64,000 bases of DNA from Paenibacillus sp. FSL R5-0345. Lineage in GTDB: Bacteria > Bacillota > Bacilli > Paenibacillales > Paenibacillaceae. The first letter of the stretch is position 1. Every line of letters begins with the position of its first letter. The DNA lies in contig NZ_CP009281.1 in assembly GCF_000758585.1 (NCBI RefSeq), positions 6,510,001 through 6,574,000 on the forward strand. The letters run 5' to 3'. Position numbers and translations under genes: made by a program. The notes under the pieces were generated by a model, which saw only the letters and a list, made by a program, of their open reading frames with translations, was not told the origin of the DNA and did no database searches. Of the stretch, positions 35,674 through 44,031 are shown piece by piece.

Positions 35674-35790
35674 TCTGTATTTATCCTCCCTAGTATAGTT
35701 CTTAGGACATAATAAACCATAATAAGGAGGGGATCTGAACAAAATCTGAACAGAAAACAATTTTAACAGTGAAATAAGTCACATTTTATC

Positions 35791-35836
35791 AAAAAAGGCG
35801 GAATCCCGCGAAGCCTCAGCTTCCGAAAATCCGCCT
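35791..35836 (-). terminator. Terminator after the potassium-channel gene
   Basis: AGGCGGA pairs with TCCGCCT; an inner GAAGC / GCTTC stem and six T on the minus strand support it. It ends the ATP-grasp/channel operon. Confidence 0.85.
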
Positions 35837-35854
35837 AATCCGTTTATTTCTGGT

Positions 35855-36868
35855 CTAACCCTTAATCCTACGATACGTCTCTTCATCGGAAACAACATAC
35901 AGTCTAGCATCCTCGGGAATAGCCTGATCCAGCTTTCGATTGATACTTAGATCGCTACGATCCGCTAATAAGGTTGCACCTTGCAAGAGCAGGTTCTGAA
36001 ACGCGTCCCCATAAGTCTTCCACGAAGTATTCACTGGAATCTCATAAATATCATCACCATATTTACGGCTCAGCAGCTGCGTTATCACCTCAGAGTTGCC
36101 CTCTTGGAGCGCAGAACGAACAGCCAGTCTAGAGATGGCATCATGTGAAAGCACGAACTCGTTTACCTTGACATGCCTGAAATTCTGTATATTCTTCTCT
36201 TGCATTATTTCTACAGTCGTATGTACTTGTGGTGCAATTCGCTCAATACTAGAGGCAATTAACAAAGATTTGCCGTCGATCAGCGATGCTTCATCAATCC
36301 TTGTGTCCCCGAACACAATGGCAGCTCTTGCTTCATGGATGTTAGCCTTAAGAAGAATCTCATCACTGGAGGCATCGCCGCTTATAAAGTGAACTTGATC
36401 CATATGCTCCAGAGGATGACTTCCTGTCTCATCAATGATGACAATATGGCATTTTGGCGAATAGCATAGAATCTCCTCTACGGCAGCTTGTGCTTTCTTA
36501 CTCCAATTAATTAGAATCACATGGTCCTTTCCACGAAAGCTCAACGTTCCCGCTCCTCTCCTTCTCTGCACCTCCGCAATGGAGTCAATGACCTTACCAA
36601 TAACCAAGCTGAGGAGGCCGATACCAAAGATATATAGAAACATGGTAAATAGCTTTCCAACTACGGTCTCTGCAAAATAATCCCCATACCCTACGGTCGC
36701 CATCGTTGTCATGACCCAATAAAATGCATTAAACCAACTGTGAAACGTATCCGGCTCGATCAGGTAAGCAATCGACGCACTAAGAATTATAAAGATCAGT
36801 ATGATTAACCCTATCGTCCGTTTACGTAACCGCATCATCTTGGTGGAAATTCTCAGAAAAAGATGCAT
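35855..36868 (-). CDS. Two-TM potassium channel with C-terminal RCK/TrkA-N regulatory domain
   Basis: 337 residues. Two membrane helices (about 19-37 and 72-95) flank the pore helix and filter TVGYGD (58-63), a canonical K+ signature. The cytosolic RCK domain (about 110-330) starts HVILINWSKKAQAAVEEIL, where the usual GxGxxG loop is replaced by NWSKK as in MthK-like RCK domains, so nucleotide control may be lost or changed. It is probably the last gene of the operon containing DUF350, a lipoprotein and an ATP-grasp ligase, although repeat copy C and 125 bases separate it from DUF350. Channels occur with such gene sets in other bacteria. Confidence 0.9.
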   Translation of the reverse strand: MHLFLRISTKMMRLRKRTIGLIILIFIILSASIAYLIEPDTFHSWFNAFYWVMTTMATVGYGDYFAETVVGKLFTMFLYIFGIGLLSLVIGKVIDSIAEVQRRRGAGTLSFRGKDHVILINWSKKAQAAVEEILCYSPKCHIVIIDETGSHPLEHMDQVHFISGDASSDEILLKANIHEARAAIVFGDTRIDEASLIDGKSLLIASSIERIAPQVHTTVEIMQEKNIQNFRHVKVNEFVLSHDAISRLAVRSALQEGNSEVITQLLSRKYGDDIYEIPVNTSWKTYGDAFQNLLLQGATLLADRSDLSINRKLDQAIPEDARLYVVSDEETYRRIKG

Positions 36869-36893
36869 CTGCCCACCCCTTCTTCACATCAAG

Positions 36894-36948
36894 CTAACAC
36901 GCCTTCAGTGTCCTTTAAGGACAGTAAGCGTTTATGAGAGAAATATAG
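36894..36948 (+). repeat. Dispersed hairpin repeat, copy C (diverged)
   Basis: It aligns over its whole length with copies A and B. The inner stem reads TGTCCTT / AAGGACA instead of CGTCCTT / AAGGACG, a compensatory C-G to T-A change, and the tail GAGAAATATA is conserved. A second hairpin (ATAGGCT ... AGCCTAT, 36944-36993) follows. It lies inside an operon, antisense to it, between the DUF350 and channel genes. Confidence 0.7.
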
Positions 36949-37007
36949 GCTGCCACTCGACGGATGGATCGGGGCAACCTTTGTCCTTAGCCTATTTCAA
37001 GTTCGAA

Positions 37008-37394
37008 CTAAACAATTAAACTGCTGACCGCAAATGCAGTCCCAATAAACACCAAGCAAAGCATAGTGCCTACAGCCACATTCCCTTTCTCCAGATGCTC
37101 TGAAATCTTAAAGGTTGGGGTTGCCAATTCAAAGATCCAATAAGCCGCTATCAAGCACACATAACCTACCGCAAACCAAATGATCATGTGCAGAATGGAG
37201 GTATTCGTATACGCCGCTACGCCAATAATTATAGCCGTTGCCAGAAACTTGCCGCCTAAAGCCAAAGCTACAGCCACATTGCCTTTCTTCAGCTCCTCCA
37301 TATCTTTAAACGGAGTCATCAAACCAAAGATCACCATGCCTAACACTTGCAAAAGAATAATCACAAACACACTCACAACCAAATTAACCACCAT
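37008..37394 (-). CDS. DUF350 four-helix membrane protein (YjfL-like)
   Basis: 128 residues, four membrane helices arranged as two similar halves. The loop KGNVAVAL (37-44) recurs as KGNVAVGT (103-110), an internal duplication typical of DUF350. Function is unknown. A GTG at 37409 is in frame and would overlap the lipoprotein gene, but GGGTGGG is better placed for the ATG at 37394, just after the lipoprotein stop. The family often accompanies YgiC/YjfC-type ATP-grasp ligases, as here. Confidence 0.82.
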   Translation of the reverse strand: MVVNLVVSVFVIILLQVLGMVIFGLMTPFKDMEELKKGNVAVALALGGKFLATAIIIGVAAYTNTSILHMIIWFAVGYVCLIAAYWIFELATPTFKISEHLEKGNVAVGTMLCLVFIGTAFAVSSLIV

Positions 37395-37396
37395 CG

Positions 37397-38029
37397 TCAC
37401 TTTGCCCACCCCCGAAATTTCGCATACGCCGAATCATAATCGGCAAAATCATGTACTTCCTCAAGGACTACGGAAGCGGTTTTCTGTTTCTCTAATGCTG
37501 TATAACGTTCATCATCAATCGGCTGCTTAATCCGATTACCTGAAGGGAGTTCAAGCACCGCAAAGTTCCTTGTCTTATCCTTATATTTAGTCTTGTATAC
37601 CCCTACAAGATCAACATCAGTCGTTACCGATACTTTTAGATTGGTAAGATCCTCTGCTGCCGTTTTTTCATCCGCATAAGACTTAATCGTGCTCCATGAA
37701 GACAGGCGAACTTCGTTCTTCTGGTCAGCGTCCGTGATTAGCTCGGCATCCATGAACTGAAGAGTCCAAATTTTATCGCCAGTAGCATAATTCCCGTCAT
37801 TCGGTAGCAGTTCATTATCCGGCAAAACCGTCATGTCACTCCCAATTAAATCCCCTACGGTACTCTCTACCACCCGGTAGTCCCACGGTACCCTTGCTAC
37901 ACTATCTGAAGTTTCAGCTGTTCCTGAATCAAATACACTGCCCTGATTACTGGAACATGCGCTTAGTAACAGTACCGTCAAAAGCATCATACATAAGACT
38001 CCGATTCGGGCTTTCTTACTCTTATCCAA
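37397..38029 (-). CDS. Lipoprotein of unknown function in the ATP-grasp operon
   Basis: 210 residues with lipobox LSAC (Cys at about 25) after a hydrophobic stretch, so it should be anchored on the outer face of the membrane. The remainder is soluble, with WDYRVVESTVGDLIGS and KDKTRNFAVLELPSGNRIKQP. I do not recognise the domain with confidence; a DUF4247-type lipoprotein is possible because those occur in the same operon type. The TTG start follows the ATP-grasp stop directly (TAA-TTG) and has GGGAG eight bases upstream, so translation is coupled. Confidence 0.72.
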   Translation of the reverse strand: MDKSKKARIGVLCMMLLTVLLLSACSSNQGSVFDSGTAETSDSVARVPWDYRVVESTVGDLIGSDMTVLPDNELLPNDGNYATGDKIWTLQFMDAELITDADQKNEVRLSSWSTIKSYADEKTAAEDLTNLKVSVTTDVDLVGVYKTKYKDKTRNFAVLELPSGNRIKQPIDDERYTALEKQKTASVVLEEVHDFADYDSAYAKFRGWAK

Positions 38030-39232
38030 TTATCTCACTCCCAACGCAATAAAATGACTGGCATTGCCTGTAATCAATCCGCCCGCTCGGCCGAGCATAC
38101 CACAAGGCTTCCCGTTAATCACGAACATGCCTGTCAGCAGATGAAATTCACCCTCTGATGTCGTTATCCGTGCTAAATCGGCTCTTTTTTGATACACAGT
38201 GGGGAAGAGCTGACTACTGTCATAACCGTCTTCATCTTCAAGCTCTAGCGCACCGCTATCATCAAACATGCGCACCGAACCTCCTTCACGGCCAAAAACA
38301 GATTTGGACACAAAGTTTCCAGAGAATACAGGCTTATTATAAGTAGGCAAAATATAGCGCGAGATCGTCTCTCGCTCTTCCTTATCGAATAGCAGGCCCA
38401 GCTCATACATACCCCACACCGCTGCAACCAGCCCCTTGGACTGGAGCAATATACTGTGAGGGCCGTTAAAGAGTTGAAGATTCCCTTGCTCTACCGCATA
38501 AGCGAGGGCATCCCCGCCTTCATCAACAGCCATCCACTCCTTAGGATATAGGGCGAACATCCGCTCAATCACACGGTCCTCCCCATCCTTGAGAATTCCG
38601 TTGTCGACCCACAAATCAAGGCAATCCACACACCGAATATCGAGACCACTGTGCTTTACTAATGCTTCAATCGTACCTGAATCTTCGAGATGAGATCCAT
38701 AAGCCACACATGCTGCAGTATCCGGACGTTCTACCTTCCAAGCTGCCGCAACTTGTTCCTTCATCCCTTGATTTGGACTCTGCACACCAGCTTGCTCACA
38801 AATCCATGGTGTAGCTATCGAGGCTTCCACATAACCTGTCGGGGTATCCGCATTTAATTCAAGTAGCTTAATCGTCCCATCATGGGCTATGGCAAAGTCG
38901 AATCTGGCATACCGACTAATAAAGCCTTCTTCTGGCATAGGACATCCATCAAGCATCTCCCAAAGTACAGGGGGAATCCCAAGCAGTTCATATAAATCGC
39001 GCTTTAGATGTACATAGCGAACGGCCTTATCGAGGATGATCCAGAGTTTTGACGAGGCTTCTTCAAGCTCCTTATAAGTGTCCCTGCGCATTACAGCAAC
39101 TGCATCTAACCAATACTCTTCATCCTCAAGATCCGCCCAAGTGAACCCAAGCTCATACAACGCTTTGACCCGCGGGCCTCTTTCAAGCTCAGACTGATCT
39201 AGAATTTCAAATACACTCTGCTGCTCACTCAT
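38030..39232 (-). CDS. Glutathionylspermidine synthase-like ATP-grasp ligase (YgiC/YjfC family)
   Basis: 400 residues covering only the ATP-grasp synthetase half of Gsp synthase; the amidase half is absent, as in YgiC/YjfC. Visible are RYARFDFAIAHDGTIKLLELNADTP (the acidic metal site and LELNADTP typical of the family), VSKSVFGREGGSVRMF (ATP lid) and a C-terminal MFVINGKPCGMLGRAGG. Family members join an amine or amino acid to a carboxyl group with ATP. True glutathionylspermidine is unlikely in a Firmicute, so a peptide or protein substrate is inferred. Its ATG overlaps the stop of the Ser/Gly-rich protein gene by four bases, pointing to that protein as partner. Confidence 0.88.
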   Translation of the reverse strand: MSEQQSVFEILDQSELERGPRVKALYELGFTWADLEDEEYWLDAVAVMRRDTYKELEEASSKLWIILDKAVRYVHLKRDLYELLGIPPVLWEMLDGCPMPEEGFISRYARFDFAIAHDGTIKLLELNADTPTGYVEASIATPWICEQAGVQSPNQGMKEQVAAAWKVERPDTAACVAYGSHLEDSGTIEALVKHSGLDIRCVDCLDLWVDNGILKDGEDRVIERMFALYPKEWMAVDEGGDALAYAVEQGNLQLFNGPHSILLQSKGLVAAVWGMYELGLLFDKEERETISRYILPTYNKPVFSGNFVSKSVFGREGGSVRMFDDSGALELEDEDGYDSSQLFPTVYQKRADLARITTSEGEFHLLTGMFVINGKPCGMLGRAGGLITGNASHFIALGVR

Positions 39233-39915
39233 CCGCCAAAACCACTCTTGCTTGAGCCTGATCTCGAAGAGGACTTCGAGCCTGAGCTAGATTTAGAGTT
39301 CTTCGATGAATTTAATCCGCTGGAAGTGCCACCGATTCCATTCTTTGAAGAAGAACCTCTTCTCGTAATGGAACCTGTTGAGGAAGTCGATGTTTTGGGC
39401 TTCACAACAGATCCGGGAACCTTCTTATTCTGGAACTTCTCACTACTATAGGTAGGCGGCTTATAAGTTGTTCTCGTTCCACCATAATAAGTTGGACGGT
39501 CCTTAGACCACCCTCTGGAAGAGTAGTTGCCACCACTATTAAACAACATGTGATACAACAGTAAATCATCCCAACCAAAACCTGAATGATAACCGCCATA
39601 GTTATTCACTACCGTCGTTCCATTATTGGTAACAACACCCTGACCTTCCTGTTCTACCTCTTGTTCACCTTCTGGATATGGAATATTCCAATCCACATTT
39701 TTGTCAAAATAGGCTTTAACCTCTTCGGTAGACCAAGACACTAGCTGTGGTTCATCTCCAGAAGTATTTGCGCTAGCCCCTGCGCCGCCAGGAATAAACA
39801 TAGCATTCGCTAACAACGCTATGCCTAGCGAAGTAGATAATACTCGAATGGGCTTACCATCAGAGGTGAATAGTTTGGATACAGCAAGTTCCTTATCCTT
39901 TTCATCTTTAGACAT
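39229..39915 (-). CDS. Membrane-anchored Ser/Gly-rich protein, candidate ATP-grasp partner (YgiB-like role)
   Basis: 228 residues, no firm family. One hydrophobic segment (about 25-48) anchors or exports it. A short region with WSTEEVKAYFDKNVDWNIPYP is followed by NNYGGYHSGFGWDDLLLYHMLF and a low-complexity tail of Ser, Gly, Lys and Arg ending SKSGFGG. The layout (export signal, aromatic/Met middle, basic Ser/Gly tail ending in GG) parallels Escherichia coli YgiB/YjfM (DUF1190), whose genes also precede an ATP-grasp ligase gene. This is analogy rather than shown homology. GGAAGGAG precedes the ATG. Confidence 0.72.
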   Translation of the reverse strand: MSKDEKDKELAVSKLFTSDGKPIRVLSTSLGIALLANAMFIPGGAGASANTSGDEPQLVSWSTEEVKAYFDKNVDWNIPYPEGEQEVEQEGQGVVTNNGTTVVNNYGGYHSGFGWDDLLLYHMLFNSGGNYSSRGWSKDRPTYYGGTRTTYKPPTYSSEKFQNKKVPGSVVKPKTSTSSTGSITRRGSSSKNGIGGTSSGLNSSKNSKSSSGSKSSSRSGSSKSGFGG

Positions 39916-39942
39916 CGCAAGGTTCTCCTTCCTTTATCTCAA

Positions 39943-40158
39943 TCATTCAGTGTGCATCGGAACAAGCAGAAGCTCCAGCTTGCCTTCATCGACATTCAGC
40001 CGTCCTTCAACCGTTTCATATTCAACACTGCCCACCACAATATAATTGACATGCTCTAGCGCTGCGATCATATTCATGCTCCACGTGCGTTCCTCAATGA
40101 CTCGCAGCCCGCCTTCCGGCATTTTTTCAAATAAGATAACATTCATCCCATTGTCCAT
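39943..40158 (-). CDS. Small protein of unknown function, first in the ATP-grasp operon
   Basis: 71 residues, soluble, predicted mixed alpha/beta (GMNVILFEKMPEGGLRVIEE, then NYIVVGSVEYETVEGRL and GKLELLLVPMHTE). It is not recognised. An ATG three codons upstream is too close to the AGGAAGG site, so the ATG at 40158 is preferred. It lies 27 bases before the Ser/Gly-rich protein gene and so is cotranscribed with it. Confidence 0.65.
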   Translation of the reverse strand: MDNGMNVILFEKMPEGGLRVIEERTWSMNMIAALEHVNYIVVGSVEYETVEGRLNVDEGKLELLLVPMHTE

Positions 40159-40225
40159 TATTACCATTCCTTCCTAAGTTCTGCTATAGCATCTGATACG
40201 TCTTTATTACCTTTTCGTTTCAGTT

Positions 40226-41581
40226 CTAAGCGTGTGTAGACTGCCCAGCTTTGCTCTTGGCATTAGAACGTCTATATAAAAGAAGAATTCCTAACGAGCA
40301 CAAGCTAACGAGGAGCAACACGCCGTATACATGCTGATATGCTTTTGCTGGGGAGATATCACGCTGAGCATGCAGCAAAATCCCGCAGACTGCAACAGAT
40401 ACAGAGCCTCCGAAGAATTGAACCAGTTGTAAAAGCCCCATGCCCGAACCGATCCAAGTCCTCGGAAGAACGATAGAAGCTTCATTGTTTAAGGATGCCA
40501 TCGTAGCTGAGAAAGCGGGAGAGAAGCATAGATAACCTAGCAGTAGCACTACAGGTGATACAGAAAGATTCAGAGCAAACACAGCCATAACGGCTGCAAG
40601 TATACAATGTCCGATCACTAGGAAGCGTATATTACCGTATCGATCAATAAACCGTCCCACATAACGGGTCAGAAATGCAGATACTAACGCGCCCGGTGCG
40701 ATAAACAAACCAATCATCAACGCTGACTTATCGAACAGATTAGCGAGCGCAAGCGGCATCAGAAACAAGTTTCCTAAGTTCAATACCAGAATACAAAAGC
40801 CTACGGCAACCAGTTTCAAGTAACCTGGCATGGTAAGCAGCTGCGGATTAATGAACGATTCCTTGGCCTTCTTTAGATGTAAGGCATGCACGATAATAGA
40901 CACTACACCCACCGCTAGCCATACAAGCGACTGGGTAGTTACGGCTACCAGTAGACTTGCCGCATTTACAACGGTCAGCGCCGCTCCCAGGATGTCAAAG
41001 CTAGCAGGCTGTGGCTGCTCCTTAGGCAATAACCGCAGCAGTACCGGCAGCACGATAAGCACAAGACAAGTAATGCCGAACAATCCATTCCAGCCAAAGT
41101 ACTGGCTGATGACGCCTCCGACAATAGGACCCAAACCAAAGGCCATTGCACTACCCGCCGAGATCATCGCAATTGCAGCACCCCGTCTTTCAATCGGAAC
41201 GTAGCGGCTAGCGAGTACAAGACCCAATCCAGCCATGGATCCGGCACCCGCAGATTGCACGATTCTCGTGATTAATAGTAACTTAAAGTCATGTGCGAAC
41301 AATCCAAACACGGATGCCAGTCCAAGCGTAATTAAACCAATGGTCAAGAGCTTACGAATCGGCACCAAGTCGGATAACCGGCTATAAATAACTGTCGATA
41401 ATGCATATCCAATCGAGTAGCTAGAAATGACCCATGAGCCTAGATCAGCAGAGATTTGGAGATCCTTAATAATGGTTGGAAGCGATACATTAAACATCGT
41501 TGTATTCATCACTACAATAAAGAGGCACATCGTCCATAATGGCATGACAATTTTATCATTCATTACAACTTTCTCATTCAT
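40226..41581 (-). CDS. MFS drug/metabolite exporter (DHA2/Tet-like)
   Basis: 451 residues with 12-14 predicted helices. The antiporter-type segments VMNTTMFNVSLPTI in the first helix, SSYSIGYALSTVIYSRLSDLV (motif A region) and GLGPIVGGVISQYFGW (motif C, GPxxGG) mark a proton-coupled exporter. AGGGATGG precedes the ATG. Only 67 bases separate it from the downstream small gene and no terminator is visible, so read-through into the ATP-grasp operon is possible. Substrate unknown. Confidence 0.88.
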   Translation of the reverse strand: MNEKVVMNDKIVMPLWTMCLFIVVMNTTMFNVSLPTIIKDLQISADLGSWVISSYSIGYALSTVIYSRLSDLVPIRKLLTIGLITLGLASVFGLFAHDFKLLLITRIVQSAGAGSMAGLGLVLASRYVPIERRGAAIAMISAGSAMAFGLGPIVGGVISQYFGWNGLFGITCLVLIVLPVLLRLLPKEQPQPASFDILGAALTVVNAASLLVAVTTQSLVWLAVGVVSIIVHALHLKKAKESFINPQLLTMPGYLKLVAVGFCILVLNLGNLFLMPLALANLFDKSALMIGLFIAPGALVSAFLTRYVGRFIDRYGNIRFLVIGHCILAAVMAVFALNLSVSPVVLLLGYLCFSPAFSATMASLNNEASIVLPRTWIGSGMGLLQLVQFFGGSVSVAVCGILLHAQRDISPAKAYQHVYGVLLLVSLCSLGILLLYRRSNAKSKAGQSTHA

Positions 41582-41666
41582 TCTTATTCCATCCCTGTCC
41601 TAATTTATCTATACGTTCCAAACTAATTTTATGCCTATAAAAAGAGGTTGGCAATTAGAATAGGGA

Positions 41667-42701
41667 TTACTTACGCCACATCAATCCACACACTAGTTCG
41701 AACAGATCTATATAGTTGCGCGGATTTTTACCCGTCAATGTATGAATGCGGTTAAGTCGGTAATTCAGTGTATTTCGGTGAATATTCAACTTCTGGACTG
41801 TTCGATTATGATCTCCATTCTCCGCAATAAATACTTGCAGTGTTTCAATCAGACCCGTCTTATCTCCCGACTGATCTAGAGGAGCATAAATCGTCCCGGT
41901 CCGCTCATCCCCATCATAAGATAAGTGTATTAGAAACTTGAGTTCCGCATAGTTGTAGAGCTTCTTAAATGGATCGACTCTACTGCCAATATTAATGGCC
42001 GCCTGTGCCTGTTCAAGGGAATAAGCAGCTAGCTCTTCTGCCTCACCAGAGCCAATGCGTCTTACATCACCGCACACACTAAGTTTTCCTATCAGCTCTT
42101 TGTAGAGAAACCCATCCGTGATAAAAAACACAGCCTTATCATTCTCCAAATTCCAGTAATGCGGATAGGATCTAGAAACATTTCTGAACTCTTTCCCGTT
42201 TACGTCTCCATCCACTAGGATTGCCCAGCATTTCTTCTTGAGATCTAGTCCATAGCTACTCGCCCGCTCTAGAAACTCAAGATCATACGCCTCTTTACGA
42301 TAAGATAATTCATGATAAAATTTCACACGCCTTACTCTGTCATCCTGCTCCTGCTTATTCCTTGCTTCCTGTTCTATAAGTAATATAGTAGTAACTCTGA
42401 CCAGCTTGCTAAACGGTCTAACCTCATCCGGATGTCCCGTAATGCCCACGACACCCAAAACTTTATGATCTATAATAATGGGTTCATTCACCCCCGGCTT
42501 CATACCACTGCCATCTTCGTATACTTCAAAGACATGCCCACTTTGAATGGCTATTCTCGCTCCCTCATGTAAGGTCCCGACCCGTTTTAGATCTCCACTC
42601 CCTACAATAAAGCCGTTCTCATCCATAACATTAATGTTATAAGGAACTACACTCATCATTTCCTGTGCGATTTGTCCTGCGAGTGATTTCGATATCTTCA
42701 T
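41667..42701 (-). CDS. CdaR-type sugar-diacid/glycerate regulator
   Basis: 344-residue transcription activator. The N-terminal sugar-diacid recognition domain (1-135) has IAQEMMSVVPYNINVMDENG and GVVGITGHPDEVRPF. A central region is followed by a C-terminal PucR/HTH_30 domain with NGDHNRTVQKLNIHRNTLNYRLNRI. CdaR proteins activate uptake and catabolism of glycerate, glucarate and galactarate. The glycerate kinase and GntP permease genes adjacent and on the same strand are the likely targets. AGGAGGGG precedes the ATG. It is separated from the kinase gene by a hairpin. Confidence 0.9.
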   Translation of the reverse strand: MKISKSLAGQIAQEMMSVVPYNINVMDENGFIVGSGDLKRVGTLHEGARIAIQSGHVFEVYEDGSGMKPGVNEPIIIDHKVLGVVGITGHPDEVRPFSKLVRVTTILLIEQEARNKQEQDDRVRRVKFYHELSYRKEAYDLEFLERASSYGLDLKKKCWAILVDGDVNGKEFRNVSRSYPHYWNLENDKAVFFITDGFLYKELIGKLSVCGDVRRIGSGEAEELAAYSLEQAQAAINIGSRVDPFKKLYNYAELKFLIHLSYDGDERTGTIYAPLDQSGDKTGLIETLQVFIAENGDHNRTVQKLNIHRNTLNYRLNRIHTLTGKNPRNYIDLFELVCGLMWRK

Positions 42702-42764
42702 GTCTGCCCCTCCTGTTCCCGTATATTCTACTCAGAAAACCTCTACTTTAAAAAGAAACAAGAA

Positions 42765-42801
42765 GAAACGGTTGTCGTCCTCAAAAGACGATAACCGTTT
42801 C
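42765..42801 (-). terminator. Terminator between glycerate kinase and cdaR
   Basis: GAAACGGTTGTCGTC pairs with GACGATAACCGTTTC, 14 of 15 bases plus one G-T. The T-run is interrupted (TTCTTGTTTC), so it may be partial and let some transcripts reach cdaR. Confidence 0.7.
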
Positions 42802-42840
42802 TCGTAGTAATATAAGGTTGTGAAATCTCTCCGCAGCTTT

Positions 42841-43998
42841 TTATAATGATCTACCTTGTTTCAGCATGATTAACCGTGCCACGTTCTCAGCGGTTCTTTC
42901 CAGATTCTCTTGCCCTTGCTTCAGGGCATCCTCCAATAAAGCCGCACCGGGCATGATGCCAAAAATAGCATCGATTCCTTTATCATACAGCACTTCCGTC
43001 TGATCACCGATTCTTCCAGCGAAGGCCAACACAGGTTTATTATATTTCTTAGCGACCTGTGCAACGCCTAGCGGTGTCTTGCCATATTGGGTCTGGAAAT
43101 CGATGCTTCCTTCCCCGGTCCACACCATATCGGCCTGCTGTACCTTTTCTTCAAGTCCGGTGTAGTCAATAACAAGCTCAATTCCCTTTTTTAACACTCC
43201 GTTTAAGAATACCACCAGTCCTGCGCCAAGTCCGCCCGCTGCACCAGCTCCAGGCATTTCCTTAATATCGATTCCAAGCTGTTCCTTGATAACACTCGCA
43301 TAATGATGAAGGTTGCTGTCGAGCTGTTTGATCATCTCTGAAGTTGCACCCTTTTGCGGACCAAACACGCTCGAAGCACCCGTCGGACCACATAAGGGAT
43401 TCGTAACATCACAAGCTACTTCAACCTGTACATCCTTCAGACGAGGGTCAAACCCAGTCAGATCAATATTGGCTAATCTGCCGAGCTCACCACCGCCGAA
43501 TAACAGCTCATTCCCCTCTTCATCCAGTAGTCTGCCGCCCAATGCTTGAACCATACCGGCGCCTCCATCATTAGTGGCACTGCCACCGATACCAATCAGC
43601 AGCTTACGGACCCCACGGTCGAGACAAGCTTTAATTAATTGTCCTGTGCCGTAGGTTGTTGTAATCAGAGGGTTTCGTGTCTCAGGAGACACCAGCTGAA
43701 TGCCGCTCGCACTGGCCATTTCCAGAACCCCCGTCAATCCATCACCTGTAATTCCGTAGGATGCACTAACTTCATTGCCGAGCGGGCCTTTAACTTTAGT
43801 AATATACACGGTACCTTCGGTTGCATCGACCAAGGACTGCATCGTTCCTTCGCCGCCGTCAGCCATGGGTACATGAATACAATTTATATTAGAATTCACT
43901 TTATGAATGCCTCTTTCCATGGCTTCACAAGCTTCTTTAGCTGTCATGCTTTCTTTGAAAGAATCGGGTGCCAGAACGATAACCAAATCTTTTTTCAT
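42841..43998 (-). CDS. Glycerate kinase (GlxK/GarK family)
   Basis: 385 residues. It phosphorylates glycerate with ATP, feeding phosphoglycerate into glycolysis. The family start VIVLAPDSFKESMTAKEACEAM, PMADGGEGTM (about 45-54), GIGGSATNDGGAGM and WTGEGSIDFQTQYGKTP are all intact and of normal length. AAGGGATGG precedes the ATG. It lies 33 bases after the permease gene in one operon. Whether the product is the 2- or 3-phosphate cannot be read from this sequence. Confidence 0.93.
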   Translation of the reverse strand: MKKDLVIVLAPDSFKESMTAKEACEAMERGIHKVNSNINCIHVPMADGGEGTMQSLVDATEGTVYITKVKGPLGNEVSASYGITGDGLTGVLEMASASGIQLVSPETRNPLITTTYGTGQLIKACLDRGVRKLLIGIGGSATNDGGAGMVQALGGRLLDEEGNELLFGGGELGRLANIDLTGFDPRLKDVQVEVACDVTNPLCGPTGASSVFGPQKGATSEMIKQLDSNLHHYASVIKEQLGIDIKEMPGAGAAGGLGAGLVVFLNGVLKKGIELVIDYTGLEEKVQQADMVWTGEGSIDFQTQYGKTPLGVAQVAKKYNKPVLAFAGRIGDQTEVLYDKGIDAIFGIMPGAALLEDALKQGQENLERTAENVARLIMLKQGRSL

Positions 43999-44031
43999 AG
44001 AATATCCATCCCTTCTAGTTCGAAATAATCG

